Shown one piece after another: positions 9,763 through 18,317 of a stretch of DNA of 64,000 nucleotides. The notes under the pieces were generated by a model. That model made no database searches, was not told where the DNA came from, and saw only the letters and a program-made list of their open reading frames with translations. The first letter of the stretch is position 1. The number at the start of each line of letters is the position of its first letter. A program made the translations under genes and the position numbers. The DNA is from Novosphingobium malaysiense (GTDB taxonomy: Bacteria > Pseudomonadota > Alphaproteobacteria > Sphingomonadales > Sphingomonadaceae), in NCBI RefSeq assembly GCF_000802225.1, contig NZ_JTDI01000003.1, forward strand, positions 1,178,001 to 1,242,000, written 5' to 3'.

Positions 9763-10548
9763 TCAGGCCAGGGGCTCCAGATATTCCGGCCGCGGCAGGA
9801 TCTCGCGCCAGATCCCCGTTTCACTCATGGACGGCCCCTCGACAAAGCGGATGTCGCCTGGGCGGTGCGCGCGGAAATTGACGAAAGACAGACCCTCAGG
9901 CCCCGGCGTAAAGCTGTAGAGCGTATCGGCGGCGATCGCGAGCGCAGTGCCGGGGCCGACCAGCTTGCCGCCCAGCCGCATGGTCCCATCCAGCACGACG
10001 ATGATCTCGTCCTCGCTGTGCGAGTGGACGCCCTTGGCCGCTTCTTCCGCGGTCGGCGGCGCGGTGCCGCTGAAGTGGTTCTCGTGCAGCCAGACTTCGC
10101 AGCTGGGGCAATCGGAGTCGGCGTGAATGGCGCCGCCGGTGTCGCTCTGTTCGCTCATGCGCTCGCAGGCGGGCACGCGGGAGCGGGGAAGGAGATGGAC
10201 GTGACCGCCCTCGCCTCGCCCCGCTTCGGTTCCGGCGAAAACCAGGACAACGGCGCCCTCGAAACCGGCCTGGATGATTTCGCTGGCGCCGCGTTCGACT
10301 ATGACGCTCGATCCGGCAGGCAGCGAACAGCCGCCCGCGCCGATTCCGCCGGTCCAGACATAGAGCACCGTGTCGGCTTCGCGCGGGCCGATCGCCAGGC
10401 GCTCGCCCGGTTCCAGCTCGCAGCGATGGAGTTCCAGCGGGAAGCGGTCCGCGGTGACGGCGGCGAAAACCTTGCCCTGCCCGTGCATTCCTGCCGGCAT
10501 GGACGTTTCCACCGCCTTGTCCGGCTCGACCACCAGAACCTTAGCCAT
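9763..10548 (-). CDS. Cupin-domain protein behind secDF
   Basis: This 261-residue bicupin-like protein starts at MAKVLVVEPDKAVE (ATG 10546-10548). The upstream continuation of this frame is only an antisense-frame run through secF. The C-terminal cupin has the metal-binding pattern in GVHSHSEDEIIVVLDG (two His and a Glu) and a later SFTPGPEGL strand. A CPSC pair (residues DCPSCEVW) just before it could be a redox or metal site. The N-terminal half is a more diverged cupin. It follows secF by 53 bp, so it is probably transcribed with yajC-secD-secF. Enzymatic role unknown. Confidence 0.75.
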   Translation of the reverse strand: MAKVLVVEPDKAVETSMPAGMHGQGKVFAAVTADRFPLELHRCELEPGERLAIGPREADTVLYVWTGGIGAGGCSLPAGSSVIVERGASEIIQAGFEGAVVLVFAGTEAGRGEGGHVHLLPRSRVPACERMSEQSDTGGAIHADSDCPSCEVWLHENHFSGTAPPTAEEAAKGVHSHSEDEIIVVLDGTMRLGGKLVGPGTALAIAADTLYSFTPGPEGLSFVNFRAHRPGDIRFVEGPSMSETGIWREILPRPEYLEPLA

Positions 10549-10601
10549 GTTCCCTCTCCTTCGTCTCGCTCGCCAGGCGGCGAGCGGGAAGCGGGGCCGG
10601 C

Positions 10602-11588
10602 TTACGGCTTCGCGCTGCGCTCCCGCGCCAGCCTTTCCTGACGGTCCACTGCCGACTCGGTGGGCACGAAGCTGTCGCCGCTTACGCCCAGCCAGATCAG
10701 GATCGGGGCCGCCATGTAGATCGAGCTGTAGGTACCCACGAAGATGCCCAGCACGATGGCCGCGGTCAATCCGAACAGGCTTTCCGGCCCGAAGAACAGC
10801 AACGGGATCAGCGCCACGAGCAGTGTCGCCGAGGTCATGACCGTACGCGCCAGCGTCTCGTTCACCGACATGTCCAGCAACTCGGGCAGCGGCATCCGGC
10901 GGTATTTCTTCAGGTCCTCGCGGATGCGGTCGTAGACGACGATCGTATCGTTGAGCGAATAACCGATGATCGCGAGGATAGCGGCGATGATCTGCAGGCT
11001 GAATTCGAGCTGGAACAGCGCGAACATGCCCAGCGTCAGCGACACGTCGTGGAACAGCGCGAAGAGCGCCCCCACGCCGAACTGCCATTCGAAGCGCACC
11101 CAGATGTAGATCGAGATCGCCAGCATCGCCGCGCCGAGCGCATAGATGGCGGTCTGGCGGAACTCGCCGGATACCTTGCCCGACACGGTACTGACGCTTT
11201 CGATGCGCACGTCGGGGTTGTTGGCGCGGATGGCTGCGATGATCTTCTTGGAAATCGCCTCGGCCGCACCGGGATTGCCCTCGGCGCTTTCCGGGAGCTT
11301 GGTACGGATCGAGACTTCGTTGGGCGCGCCGAAGCGCTGGATCACCGGATCGCCGTACCCCAGGGCGCTCACCTGCTTGCGCAGCGCCGCCACGGGTGCC
11401 TCGGCCTGCTTGGTGAAGGTGGCCTCGATCTCCTGGCCGCCGGCGAAGTCGACGCCGTAGTTGAGCCCCTGGGTCAGGACCAGACCCCAGCTCGCGGCAA
11501 TCAGGATCATGCTGACCAGGTAGAACGGCACCCGCCAACGCAGGAACTTGATGTTGGTGTCGTCGGGGACAAGCTTGAGAAGACGCAT
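10602..11588 (-). CDS. secF: Protein translocase subunit SecF
   Basis: This 328-residue inner-membrane protein works with SecD to pull preproteins through SecYEG using the proton motive force. An N-terminal helix (YLVSMILIAASWGLV) precedes the large periplasmic loop, which opens with the SecF motif GVDFAGGQEIE. Five further helices follow, including ILAIIGYSLNDTIVVYDRIRE, the conserved D-x6-YDR segment. The gene is 12 bp downstream of secD in the same orientation. Length and topology are normal. Confidence 0.95.
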   Translation of the reverse strand: MRLLKLVPDDTNIKFLRWRVPFYLVSMILIAASWGLVLTQGLNYGVDFAGGQEIEATFTKQAEAPVAALRKQVSALGYGDPVIQRFGAPNEVSIRTKLPESAEGNPGAAEAISKKIIAAIRANNPDVRIESVSTVSGKVSGEFRQTAIYALGAAMLAISIYIWVRFEWQFGVGALFALFHDVSLTLGMFALFQLEFSLQIIAAILAIIGYSLNDTIVVYDRIREDLKKYRRMPLPELLDMSVNETLARTVMTSATLLVALIPLLFFGPESLFGLTAAIVLGIFVGTYSSIYMAAPILIWLGVSGDSFVPTESAVDRQERLARERSAKP

Positions 11589-11600
11589 GATCGCAGTCCC

Positions 11601-13214
11601 TTAAACGTTCAGTTCGGTGGGCCGCGCCTTGCGCAGCCAGTTGGCGACCCACATGCGCGTCAGCATCACGCCGGTGAAGACCGAGGTGAACAGACCGATG
11701 ATGAGAACCACGGCAAAGCCGCGCACCGGACCCGAGCCGAACGCGAACAGCAGCACGCCCGCGATGAAGTTGGTGATGTTGGCGTCGTAGATGGCGCGGC
11801 TGGCTTCCTTGTAGCCATTCTCCACCGAGGCGATCACGCGCCGCCCCTTCTTTCGCTCCTCGCGCATGCGTTCGTAGATCAGCACGTTGGCGTCCACCGC
11901 CGCGCCGATGGTCAGGACGAAACCGGCGATGCCCGGCAGCGTCAGGGTCGTGCCCATCACCGCCATGATGCCCAGGATCATCAGCAGGTTGAAGACGAGC
12001 GCGACGGTCGCATAGATGCCGAAACGCCCGTAGGTGGCGATCATCAGCAGCACGACCAGGCCCGACCCCACGCCCATGGCGATGAGGCCCTTCCTGATTG
12101 AGTCGGCGCCGAGGTCGGGACCGACGGTGCGTTCCTCAACGACGGTGAGGTCGACCGGCAGGGCGCCCGAACGCAAGGCGATCGCGAGCTGCGTGGCCGA
12201 CTGCACCGAGAAGCTGCCCGAAATCTGGGCGCTCCCGCCCAGGATCGGCTCGTTGATCTGCGGCGCCGAAAGAACCTTGTCGTCGAGAATGATGGCAAAG
12301 CGCTTGTTGACGTTCTCGCTGGTCAGCTTGGCGAACTTGGCGCCGCCGGTCTGGTCGAAGGTGATCGAGACCACCGGCGAATTGTTGCGGCTGTCGAACG
12401 ATTGCTTGGCATCGGTGAGCTGGTCACCCTTGATGCCGCCCAGACGCTTGACCGCAATCACCGGAACGCCGCCGGCGCCAGGGGAATTGGGATCGGCCCA
12501 GGGCACGATCTCGTCGCCCGGAGGCGCGATGCCTTGCGCGACGTCGCTGGGCGTGGCGCTCTCGTCGACCAGCTTGAATTCGAGCTTGGCGGTCTGACCC
12601 AGCAGGTTCTTGAGCGCCTGCGGATCGTCCAGCCCGGGGACCTGCACCACGATGCGGTTTTCGCCCTGGCGGATGATCGTCGGCTCACGCGTGCCGAGCG
12701 CGTCGATACGCTTGCGCACGACCTCGATGGCCGAATCCATCGCGTTGGACACGGCCTGGTCGAGGCCCTCGCGCGTGGGGGTAAGCACGAAGCGGCTGCC
12801 GTCCTCGACACGGATGTCCCAGTCGCGCTGGCCGGTGAGGCCTGCGCCGGTTGTCAGCGGCAGGATCTCGTCACGCGCAGCATCGACCTGCGAGGGATCC
12901 TTGAGCATGAACGACAGGCGGCCGTTGGCGCTGGAAATGTCGCCGATGCGGATCCGCGGGTCCGCCAGCTTGAGCCGAGCGCGAACCGATTCCTCCATGT
13001 TCTCGAGCCGCTGCTGCGCGACCTGCTTCTCATTGGCTTCGAGAAGGATGTGGCTGCCGCCGGCAAGGTCGAGGCCCAGGCTGACTTCCGGATCGGGAAG
13101 CGCACGGGGCCAGGGAAGGCCGGCGACGTTGAACAGGGAAGGCAGCGCGGCGACGGCGATGACCAGTGTCAGCCCCCAGAACCAGAGCTTCTTCCAGGTG
13201 GGAAATTCGAGCAT
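11601..13214 (-). CDS. secD: Protein translocase subunit SecD
   Basis: This 537-residue partner of SecF has an N-terminal helix (LWFWGLTLVIAVAALPSLF), then the periplasmic P1 domain beginning with SLGLDLAGGSHILLE. A C-terminal block of about five helices carries FVLTIGAAVDANVLIYERMR, the conserved D-x5-ERMREE region involved in proton-driven pulling. The order yajC-secD-secF on the minus strand is the standard operon. The start MLEFPTWKKLW fits the family and leaves 66 bp after yajC. Confidence 0.96.
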   Translation of the reverse strand: MLEFPTWKKLWFWGLTLVIAVAALPSLFNVAGLPWPRALPDPEVSLGLDLAGGSHILLEANEKQVAQQRLENMEESVRARLKLADPRIRIGDISSANGRLSFMLKDPSQVDAARDEILPLTTGAGLTGQRDWDIRVEDGSRFVLTPTREGLDQAVSNAMDSAIEVVRKRIDALGTREPTIIRQGENRIVVQVPGLDDPQALKNLLGQTAKLEFKLVDESATPSDVAQGIAPPGDEIVPWADPNSPGAGGVPVIAVKRLGGIKGDQLTDAKQSFDSRNNSPVVSITFDQTGGAKFAKLTSENVNKRFAIILDDKVLSAPQINEPILGGSAQISGSFSVQSATQLAIALRSGALPVDLTVVEERTVGPDLGADSIRKGLIAMGVGSGLVVLLMIATYGRFGIYATVALVFNLLMILGIMAVMGTTLTLPGIAGFVLTIGAAVDANVLIYERMREERKKGRRVIASVENGYKEASRAIYDANITNFIAGVLLFAFGSGPVRGFAVVLIIGLFTSVFTGVMLTRMWVANWLRKARPTELNV

Positions 13215-13280
13215 TGCCTGTGGCTTCTCTCCAACCGGGCCCCGCTTGCGGCGCCCCGGATATTACTGCTTGGGTCGGGT

Positions 13281-13616
13281 TCAGTCGTTCGCGGGCTTGG
13301 AACCGGCGGGGGGGATCACGTCGACGATCGTCGACTTGACCGCCTTCACCTTGACGCCCTGTGCGAGTTCGATTTCCGCATAGTTGTCGTCGACCTTGAG
13401 CACCTTGCCGACGAAACCGCCCCCGGTCAGCACCTCGTCACCCTTCTTGAGCGCCGTGAGCTTTGCCTTGTGCTCCTTCTGCTGCTTCATCTGCGGGCGC
13501 AGAATGAGGAACCAGAAGATCACCGCCATTGCGATGAACGGCAGGTACTGGATCCACGCCGGCGGCGTTCCCGTGGGAGCGGCTGCGGCAAGCTGATTGA
13601 GGATCGAGGTGTACAT
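13281..13616 (-). CDS. yajC: YajC, preprotein translocase accessory subunit
   Basis: This 111-residue single-pass membrane protein has one helix (WIQYLPFIAMAVIFWFLIL, about residues 20-40) followed by RPQMKQQKEH, the YajC signature, and a small cytoplasmic beta domain with GDEVLTGGGFVGKV. YajC associates with SecDF and AcrB. The start MYTSILNQLAAAA at 13616 was chosen because upstream sequence in this frame is non-conserved, Arg-rich and lacks a better Shine-Dalgarno. It is the first gene of the secDF operon. Confidence 0.93.
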   Translation of the reverse strand: MYTSILNQLAAAAPTGTPPAWIQYLPFIAMAVIFWFLILRPQMKQQKEHKAKLTALKKGDEVLTGGGFVGKVLKVDDNYAEIELAQGVKVKAVKSTIVDVIPPAGSKPAND

Positions 13617-13901
13617 GGAACTGAGGAGCCTTCTCGTATTCGACCGGGATCCGGCTTGCCTGGCGACTCGAACGCGGCATCCGATTTGCCGCACATCTCG
13701 CCGGGAATCCGTTCACCCGACTTTTCCGGATGCGGGCGGTTAGCAACAAAGCGCGGCACTGGCAACGCGCGGCCTCTGTGCACACCCCGCCGATTGCGGC
13801 CCCGGCGGCGCTCGGACACGCCGCGAAAGGGGAGCGGTCAAAACTCTTTGCGGGAACGCTTGCCTAAGCGCGACGAGGTGCCTATAGGCCGCGGCTCCGG
13901 T

Positions 13902-13978
13902 CGGGACGTAGCGCAGCCTGGTAGCGCATCACACTGGGGGTGTGGGGGTCGGAGGTTCGAATCCTCTCGTCCCGACCA
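13902..13978 (+). tRNA. tRNA-Pro (GGG anticodon)
   Basis: This 77-nt tRNA folds as a cloverleaf. The acceptor stem is cgggacg/cgtcccg, the D-arm GCGCAGCCTGGTAGCGC, and the anticodon loop ctggggg with GGG at positions 34-36. The T-loop is ttcgaat, and the encoded discriminator A plus CCA ends at 13978. A C at position 1 with this D-arm is typical of bacterial proline tRNAs. Confidence 0.95.
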
Positions 13979-14100
13979 AAAATTTCTCCGAACATTGTCA
14001 GCCATCTCTTCGCACGCATGTGCGGGACGCGTCGTTTTCCTACACGCGTGTTTGTGGTTATCTGGTTTCGAGTCACCAACCCTCGCCGGGAGACTCGCCC

Positions 14101-14514
14101 ATGCCGCTGCTCGATTCGATCCTCGGACCCGTCACCCACATCATCGACAAGGTCATCCCCGACCCCGTAGCGCGGGACCGGGCCAAGCTGGAACTGCTCA
14201 AGCTGAGCGGCACGCAGGAGCTGCGACAGCTGGAGGCCAGCCTTTCCGCGATCATCGCCGAGGCGGGCTCGGCCGATCCCTGGACGAGCCGCGCCCGGCC
14301 GAGCTTCCTGTACGTCATGTATGCCATCATCCTGTGGGCCCTGCCGATGGGATTCGTCGGCGCCTTCAGCCCGGATACCGCCCGCGCCATAGCCTCAGGC
14401 ATGACCGGCTATCTCGCCGGCATCCCTGAACCGCTCTACGCTCTCTTTGGCACCGGTTATCTGGGATATTCGGCCATGCGACAGTGGGGCAAAGTCAAAG
14501 GATCCGACCGATAG
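14101..14514 (+). CDS. 3TM-type holin-like protein (possibly GTA-associated)
   Basis: This 137-residue protein has an amphipathic N-terminus ([20 protein letters not shown]) and charged helices. Two or three membrane segments follow: about residues 63-83 ([19 protein letters not shown]) and 98-125 ([20 protein letters not shown]). This matches my recollection of the alphaproteobacterial Holin_3TMs family, used by phages and gene transfer agents for lysis. It starts about 120 bp downstream of tRNA-Pro(GGG) with no other phage gene nearby. It is therefore either a dispersed gene-transfer-agent lysis gene or a prophage remnant. The start is the ATG at 14101, after a CGCCGGGAG-like ribosome site. 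Confidence 0.6.
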   Translation: MPLLDSILGPVTHIIDKVIPDPVARDRAKLELLKLSGTQELRQLEASLSAIIAEAGSADPWTSRARPSFLYVMYAIILWALPMGFVGAFSPDTARAIASGMTGYLAGIPEPLYALFGTGYLGYSAMRQWGKVKGSDR

Positions 14515-14610
14515 GGGCGAGTTCCTGCCCCTGTCCTAAGGAAACGATAAGCCTTTGGCGTTAACCAGCCAGTCCGGGTTTGTCATTTTCACACCAGCCA
14601 GGTTTCGCCG

Positions 14611-14973
14611 ATGTCAGGTAATCTCGCACGTATGACGCTTTTCCTCGTGGTCCCGTCCCTTGCCCTGACCGCCTGCAATTCCTCGCGGGAAGAGGAACTC
14701 GCGCAGCAGCTTGCCGAGGCGAAGGCCAAGGCCGCAGAGGAAGCGGCCGCCCGCAAGGCAGCAGAACGCGACGCCGCAACGCTTCGGGCAAGGGCGCGCG
14801 ACGCAGCCCTCGCAGACTTCTACGCGAACGGGGACGGCAAGGACGATGCGGCCGTTTCGCCTGTCGAAGCGCGGCCGGCGGCGGAAGCCGCCACACTGCC
14901 CGATGCTCCCGCCGGAGTAGACACTCCTCTCGCTGGCGCGCGGGTCGCGGGCATGCCGCCGCCAGGTGGCTGA
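14611..14973 (+). CDS. Small lipoprotein with coiled coil
   Basis: This 120-residue protein has an N-terminal hydrophobic segment and a lipobox ending in LTAC (Cys about residue 22), so it should be lipid-modified and membrane-anchored. After the Cys comes a highly charged Ala/Glu/Lys helix (about 25-67, EEELAQQLAEAKAKAAEEAA), likely a coiled coil, and then a Pro/Ala-rich tail. It resembles small envelope lipoproteins that tether the outer membrane, but I recognise no specific family. The repetitive composition makes homology searches unreliable. Confidence 0.6.
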   Translation: MSGNLARMTLFLVVPSLALTACNSSREEELAQQLAEAKAKAAEEAAARKAAERDAATLRARARDAALADFYANGDGKDDAAVSPVEARPAAEAATLPDAPAGVDTPLAGARVAGMPPPGG

Positions 14974-15050
14974 CTGCGACGCTTGCACCCGTCGGCTCGC
15001 GCGTTAAAGGTCGTGCCTCTCGTCCACGCGCGCCCGGGGAAACGCGAAAT

Positions 15051-15488
15051 ATGGCAAGCAAGCTGGTCTACGTCCTCAATGGACCGAACCTCAATCGGCT
15101 CGGCAAGCGCGAGCCCGGAATCTACGGGTCGCAGACGCTGGAAGACATAGCCGGCCTGCTGGTCGGGCGTGGCCAAACGCTGGGCTGCGAGATCGAGATG
15201 CGCCAATCGAACCATGAGGGGCTCCTCGTCGACTGGCTGCACGAAGCGGAAGACAAAGGCGCCCATGCGGTGCTGCTCAATGCCGGCGCCTATACCCACA
15301 GTTCGGTGGCCCTGCTCGACGCGATCCGCGCGATTGCCGTGCCGGTGATCGAGGTGCACCTGTCCAATCCGCACGCGCGCGAACCGTTCCGCCACAAATC
15401 CTGGGTCGGCCAGGCCGCCAAAGGCACAATCGCTGGGTTTGGCGCGCAAAGTTATCTGCTGGCGCTCGAGGCGGCGGCAGCTCTTTAA
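15051..15488 (+). CDS. aroQ: Type II 3-dehydroquinate dehydratase
   Basis: This 145-residue enzyme of the shikimate pathway dehydrates 3-dehydroquinate. The type II signature is complete: LNGPNLNRLGKREPGIYG (catalytic Arg and Tyr on the flexible loop), QSNHEG, NAGAYTHSS and IEVHLSNPHAREPFR with the catalytic His. The family forms dodecamers. It is followed by a strong intrinsic terminator at 15584-15613. In many alphaproteobacteria this gene is followed by accB/accC, but here an Lrp regulator on the opposite strand comes next. Confidence 0.95.
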   Translation: MASKLVYVLNGPNLNRLGKREPGIYGSQTLEDIAGLLVGRGQTLGCEIEMRQSNHEGLLVDWLHEAEDKGAHAVLLNAGAYTHSSVALLDAIRAIAVPVIEVHLSNPHAREPFRHKSWVGQAAKGTIAGFGAQSYLLALEAAAAL

Positions 15489-15583
15489 CCACCTTTATAA
15501 CAAATGATAACGCGCAGAAGAATTCGCCACCTACAACGGTCTGGCGACCCGAAGAGCTCGATTTGATTCGAGTTTGACACCTC

Positions 15584-15613
15584 AAGCCCCGCCTTTCGAG
15601 CGGGGCTTTTTTT
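15584..15613 (+). terminator. Intrinsic terminator after aroQ
   Basis: A 9-bp stem (aagccccgc / gcggggctt) with a 7-nt loop is followed by a run of seven or more T. The polarity is plus strand, so it should end aroQ transcription about 100 nt beyond the stop codon. Confidence 0.85.
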
Positions 15614-15707
15614 GGGTTGCAACTGGACGTGACAAACGGCGTGCGCCGCAGTCGTGGCGGCGGCCTTCCGGTCCAGGTGACGGCCCGGAGACCATCCCTG
15701 CCCCTTG

Positions 15708-16175
15708 TCACACTTCCAGCGGAACGCCGGGAATGTTCTTCGAAGTGCGGATCGTCAGCGAGGTCTTCACGCTGTCCACATTGGGCGCGGGCGTGAGCTT
15801 GCTGGTCAGGAATTCCTGGAAGCTTTGCAGGTCACGACTGACGATCTTGAGGATGAAGTCGATTTCGCCGTTGAGCATGTGGCATTCGCGCACTTCGGGC
15901 AGCGTCTTCATGTGATCCTCGAAGGCACGGAGCGATTCTTCCGCCTGGCTCTTGAGGCTGACGAGAGCAAAGACGGTGATCGTGAAGCCCAGTTTCGATG
16001 CGTCGAGGTCGGCATGATAACCCTGGATAATGCCAGCCTCTTCGAGACTGCGCACGCGCCGCAGACAGGGCGGCGCGGTCAGTCCGACCCGCTGCGCCAG
16101 TTCCACGTTCGTGATCCGCCCTTCGGCCTGCAGCTCCGCCAGCAAGCGACGGTCGATTTCGTCGAGATTGATCAT
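15708..16175 (-). CDS. Lrp/AsnC-family transcriptional regulator
   Basis: This 155-residue protein starts at MINLDEIDRRLLAELQ, with Shine-Dalgarno GGAGGGG upstream of the ATG at 16175. The N-terminal winged helix has GRITNVELAQRVGLTAPPCLRRVR, and the C-terminal RAM/AsnC ligand domain (about 70-150) has VSLKSQAEESLRAFE and CHMLNGEIDFILKIV. Regulators of this type sense amino acids and form octamers. The intergenic sequence upstream has an AT-rich palindromic core (taatattatt, about 16246-16256), a plausible self-binding site. The target genes are unknown. Confidence 0.9.
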   Translation of the reverse strand: MINLDEIDRRLLAELQAEGRITNVELAQRVGLTAPPCLRRVRSLEEAGIIQGYHADLDASKLGFTITVFALVSLKSQAEESLRAFEDHMKTLPEVRECHMLNGEIDFILKIVSRDLQSFQEFLTSKLTPAPNVDSVKTSLTIRTSKNIPGVPLEV

Positions 16176-16430
16176 CCGAAAATTCCCCTCCAGACCCCTC
16201 CATGCCATTCCGATGCAATATCCACATCGAAAACACCGGCAGCCTGTAATATTATTGTTCCATAGCGTAATCGTCCCGCTTTGCAACGCCCGCAAAGTGA
16301 ACGCTTCCGATCATCCACGACTTTGGTAGGAGAAAACCTTCCCCGCTGTCCCGCGTTCGGTAAAATGCGGGGTTCACCTGCTCTTGCATGTCCCGCAACG
16401 GGATTGGCCGGGGCTGCGCCTGGAGTTTCG

Positions 16431-18248
16431 ATGCACTTCGACGATCGTCTGGAAACGGTACTGCGCCTACCCGATTCCGGCGACGGTCTGGCGAGGATCC
16501 AGTTCCGCCAATTGATCGACATCATTGGACGGCTCCCCGCGGACAGTTCCTCGGACGTGCTCGACGCCGGGTTTGCACAACTCGAAACCCTGGCAACGCG
16601 GATTCCGGCAAGCGAACGTGCCCGGTATCTGCGCGAGCCGCTTCAGCCCATCAGCAATGCTCGCCTGCTGTCGCTCCTGGCCCAGGACGAACCCGACGTA
16701 GCCAGCGCCGCCATCGGCACCGCCAGGCTGCAGGACGGCGAATGGCTGGCCCTGATTCCCGAGCTGCCCGTGCGTGCGCGCGGCTTTTTGCGCCATCGCC
16801 GGGATCTTTCACCGGCGGTCGAGGAACTGCTGGAAAGGTTGGGCGTGCACGACCGGGGCCTGCCGCCGGCAAGCGCTCCCTACTTCCAGGACCAGGCCGC
16901 CGCCGCTCAGGTCGAGACCGGGACCGACGACGAGGAAGAGTACATCTCGGACGATGTGCTCGAGTTGCTCGATATGGTCGACGATCCGCCGCCGCCCACG
17001 TCGCTGAATGAGTGGGCGCGGGCGCGGGCCGCACGCGAGCACCAGCCGGCTCCAGCCGCCCGGCCTGCTGCGTCTGCCGAAGCGGGGATCGGCGTCATCG
17101 TCCGGCGCATCGAGGAATTCCGCAAGGCGCGCGAAGCCAAGGTCGGCCTCGTGCTGACCGAGGAAGATCCCCGCTTGCCGCTGGGCGATTCCGCACCCGG
17201 TACCGAGCGGCGCGCGAGCATCGTCGACTTCACAACCGACGCCGAAGGACGCATTCGCTGGGCGGACGGCCCGCATGCCCCGGCACTGTTCGGTCTCAAT
17301 ATCGCGGCGAACGACGACGACACGGGCACCGAGCCCGGACCTGCAGCGGCGGTGCGTCAGCGCCTGCCGCTGATGGCCGCGCGACTGCAGGTCCACGGCG
17401 CGCCGGCGGTCAGTGGCGAATGGCAGGTAGATGCGGTACCGCGCTTTGATCCGGCCGGGCGCTTCACCGGGTATTGCGGCCGCCTGCGGCGCCCTTCGAC
17501 AGCCGCGACCGATGCAGCCGAGGCCACGCGCCGCGAGGCCGACCGGATGCGCGAGATCCTGCACGAGCTACGCACGCCCGCCAATGCCATCCAGGTCGCG
17601 GCGGAAATCATCCAGCAGCAACTCTATGGTCCGGCACCACACGAATATCGCGCCCTGGCGGCAGCGATCGCCAGCGATTGCGCCCATATCCTTGCCGGTT
17701 TCGAGGAACTCGACCGGTTGGTGAAACTGGAGACCGGGGCCCTGCAGATCGAAGCCGGGCAGTGCGACCTGGTGCAGGTGCTGCACCAGACGGTACAGCG
17801 CCTGCGCTCGTGGACCGATCCGCGCCGATCCGGCTTCGCCATCGATCCGAGCGCGGTGCCCGCCGAGCTTCCGGTCGGCATCGACCCGACCGAGGCCGAC
17901 CGCCTGATCTGGCGCCTGCTCGCGGCTCTGGCCGGGGCGATGGCGCCCGAAGAAGCGCTGGCGCTGTCCTGGGCCCGCGACAGCGGCGGCGTCGCCGTCA
18001 GCGTGACGCTGCCTGCCGCCCTGGCTGCACGCGAAGACGAAGAGCTGTTCGGAGGTTCGTCGGCCGAGCGGGGGCACTCTCTGTCGGCGGGGATGTTCGG
18101 CATCGGATTCAGCCTGCGCCTGGCCGCTGCGGAAGCCTCAGCCGCAGGTGGGGCCCTGCAGAGAATGGATAATACGCTGTGCCTGTGGCTACCCGCCTTG
18201 ACCGTCGCGAATGCAGGCAATAGCTCTCTTGAAAGCCTTTCGCACTAA
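16431..18248 (+). CDS. Atypical soluble histidine kinase
   Basis: This 605-residue protein starts at MHFDDRLETVLRLPDSG, 5-8 nt after a GGAG. No membrane helix is seen. Its N-terminal third is helical and unrecognised. An acidic linker (DDEEEYISDDVLELLDMVDD, about 165-184) follows, then a PAS-like region (about 265-355). A clear dimerisation/phospho-acceptor box MREILHELRTPANAIQ follows, with His378. The C-terminal ATPase-like region ends in GMFGIGFSLRLAAAEASAAGG, a G2-like box, but no N-box (N-x3-N) is recognisable where RLLAALAGAMAPEEAL occurs. It may therefore bind ATP poorly or work as a histidine phosphotransfer/scaffold. It is followed at 69 bp by the deacetylase-like gene. Confidence 0.7.
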   Translation: MHFDDRLETVLRLPDSGDGLARIQFRQLIDIIGRLPADSSSDVLDAGFAQLETLATRIPASERARYLREPLQPISNARLLSLLAQDEPDVASAAIGTARLQDGEWLALIPELPVRARGFLRHRRDLSPAVEELLERLGVHDRGLPPASAPYFQDQAAAAQVETGTDDEEEYISDDVLELLDMVDDPPPPTSLNEWARARAAREHQPAPAARPAASAEAGIGVIVRRIEEFRKAREAKVGLVLTEEDPRLPLGDSAPGTERRASIVDFTTDAEGRIRWADGPHAPALFGLNIAANDDDTGTEPGPAAAVRQRLPLMAARLQVHGAPAVSGEWQVDAVPRFDPAGRFTGYCGRLRRPSTAATDAAEATRREADRMREILHELRTPANAIQVAAEIIQQQLYGPAPHEYRALAAAIASDCAHILAGFEELDRLVKLETGALQIEAGQCDLVQVLHQTVQRLRSWTDPRRSGFAIDPSAVPAELPVGIDPTEADRLIWRLLAALAGAMAPEEALALSWARDSGGVAVSVTLPAALAAREDEELFGGSSAERGHSLSAGMFGIGFSLRLAAAEASAAGGALQRMDNTLCLWLPALTVANAGNSSLESLSH

Positions 18249-18317
18249 TTCATCATTTTGCGGATATGCATTCACGAGCGGGGCGCGTCGCGCCGCAACG
18301 TGACAAGGGGAGTTGCT

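Noticed and set aside
10549..11652. Upstream extension of the cupin reading frame through secF
   Set aside because: The frame is out of phase with secF and encodes Arg/Gly/Ala-rich residues; the cupin gene proper begins at 10548.
13882..14139. Minus-strand frame with [20 protein letters not shown]
   Set aside because: It is antisense to tRNA-Pro(GGG), again the classic artefact of translating a tRNA complement.
12402..14429. 675-codon plus-strand frame crossing secD, yajC and a tRNA
   Set aside because: It runs through a tRNA gene and opposite secD/yajC and has no motif, so it is a high-GC shadow.
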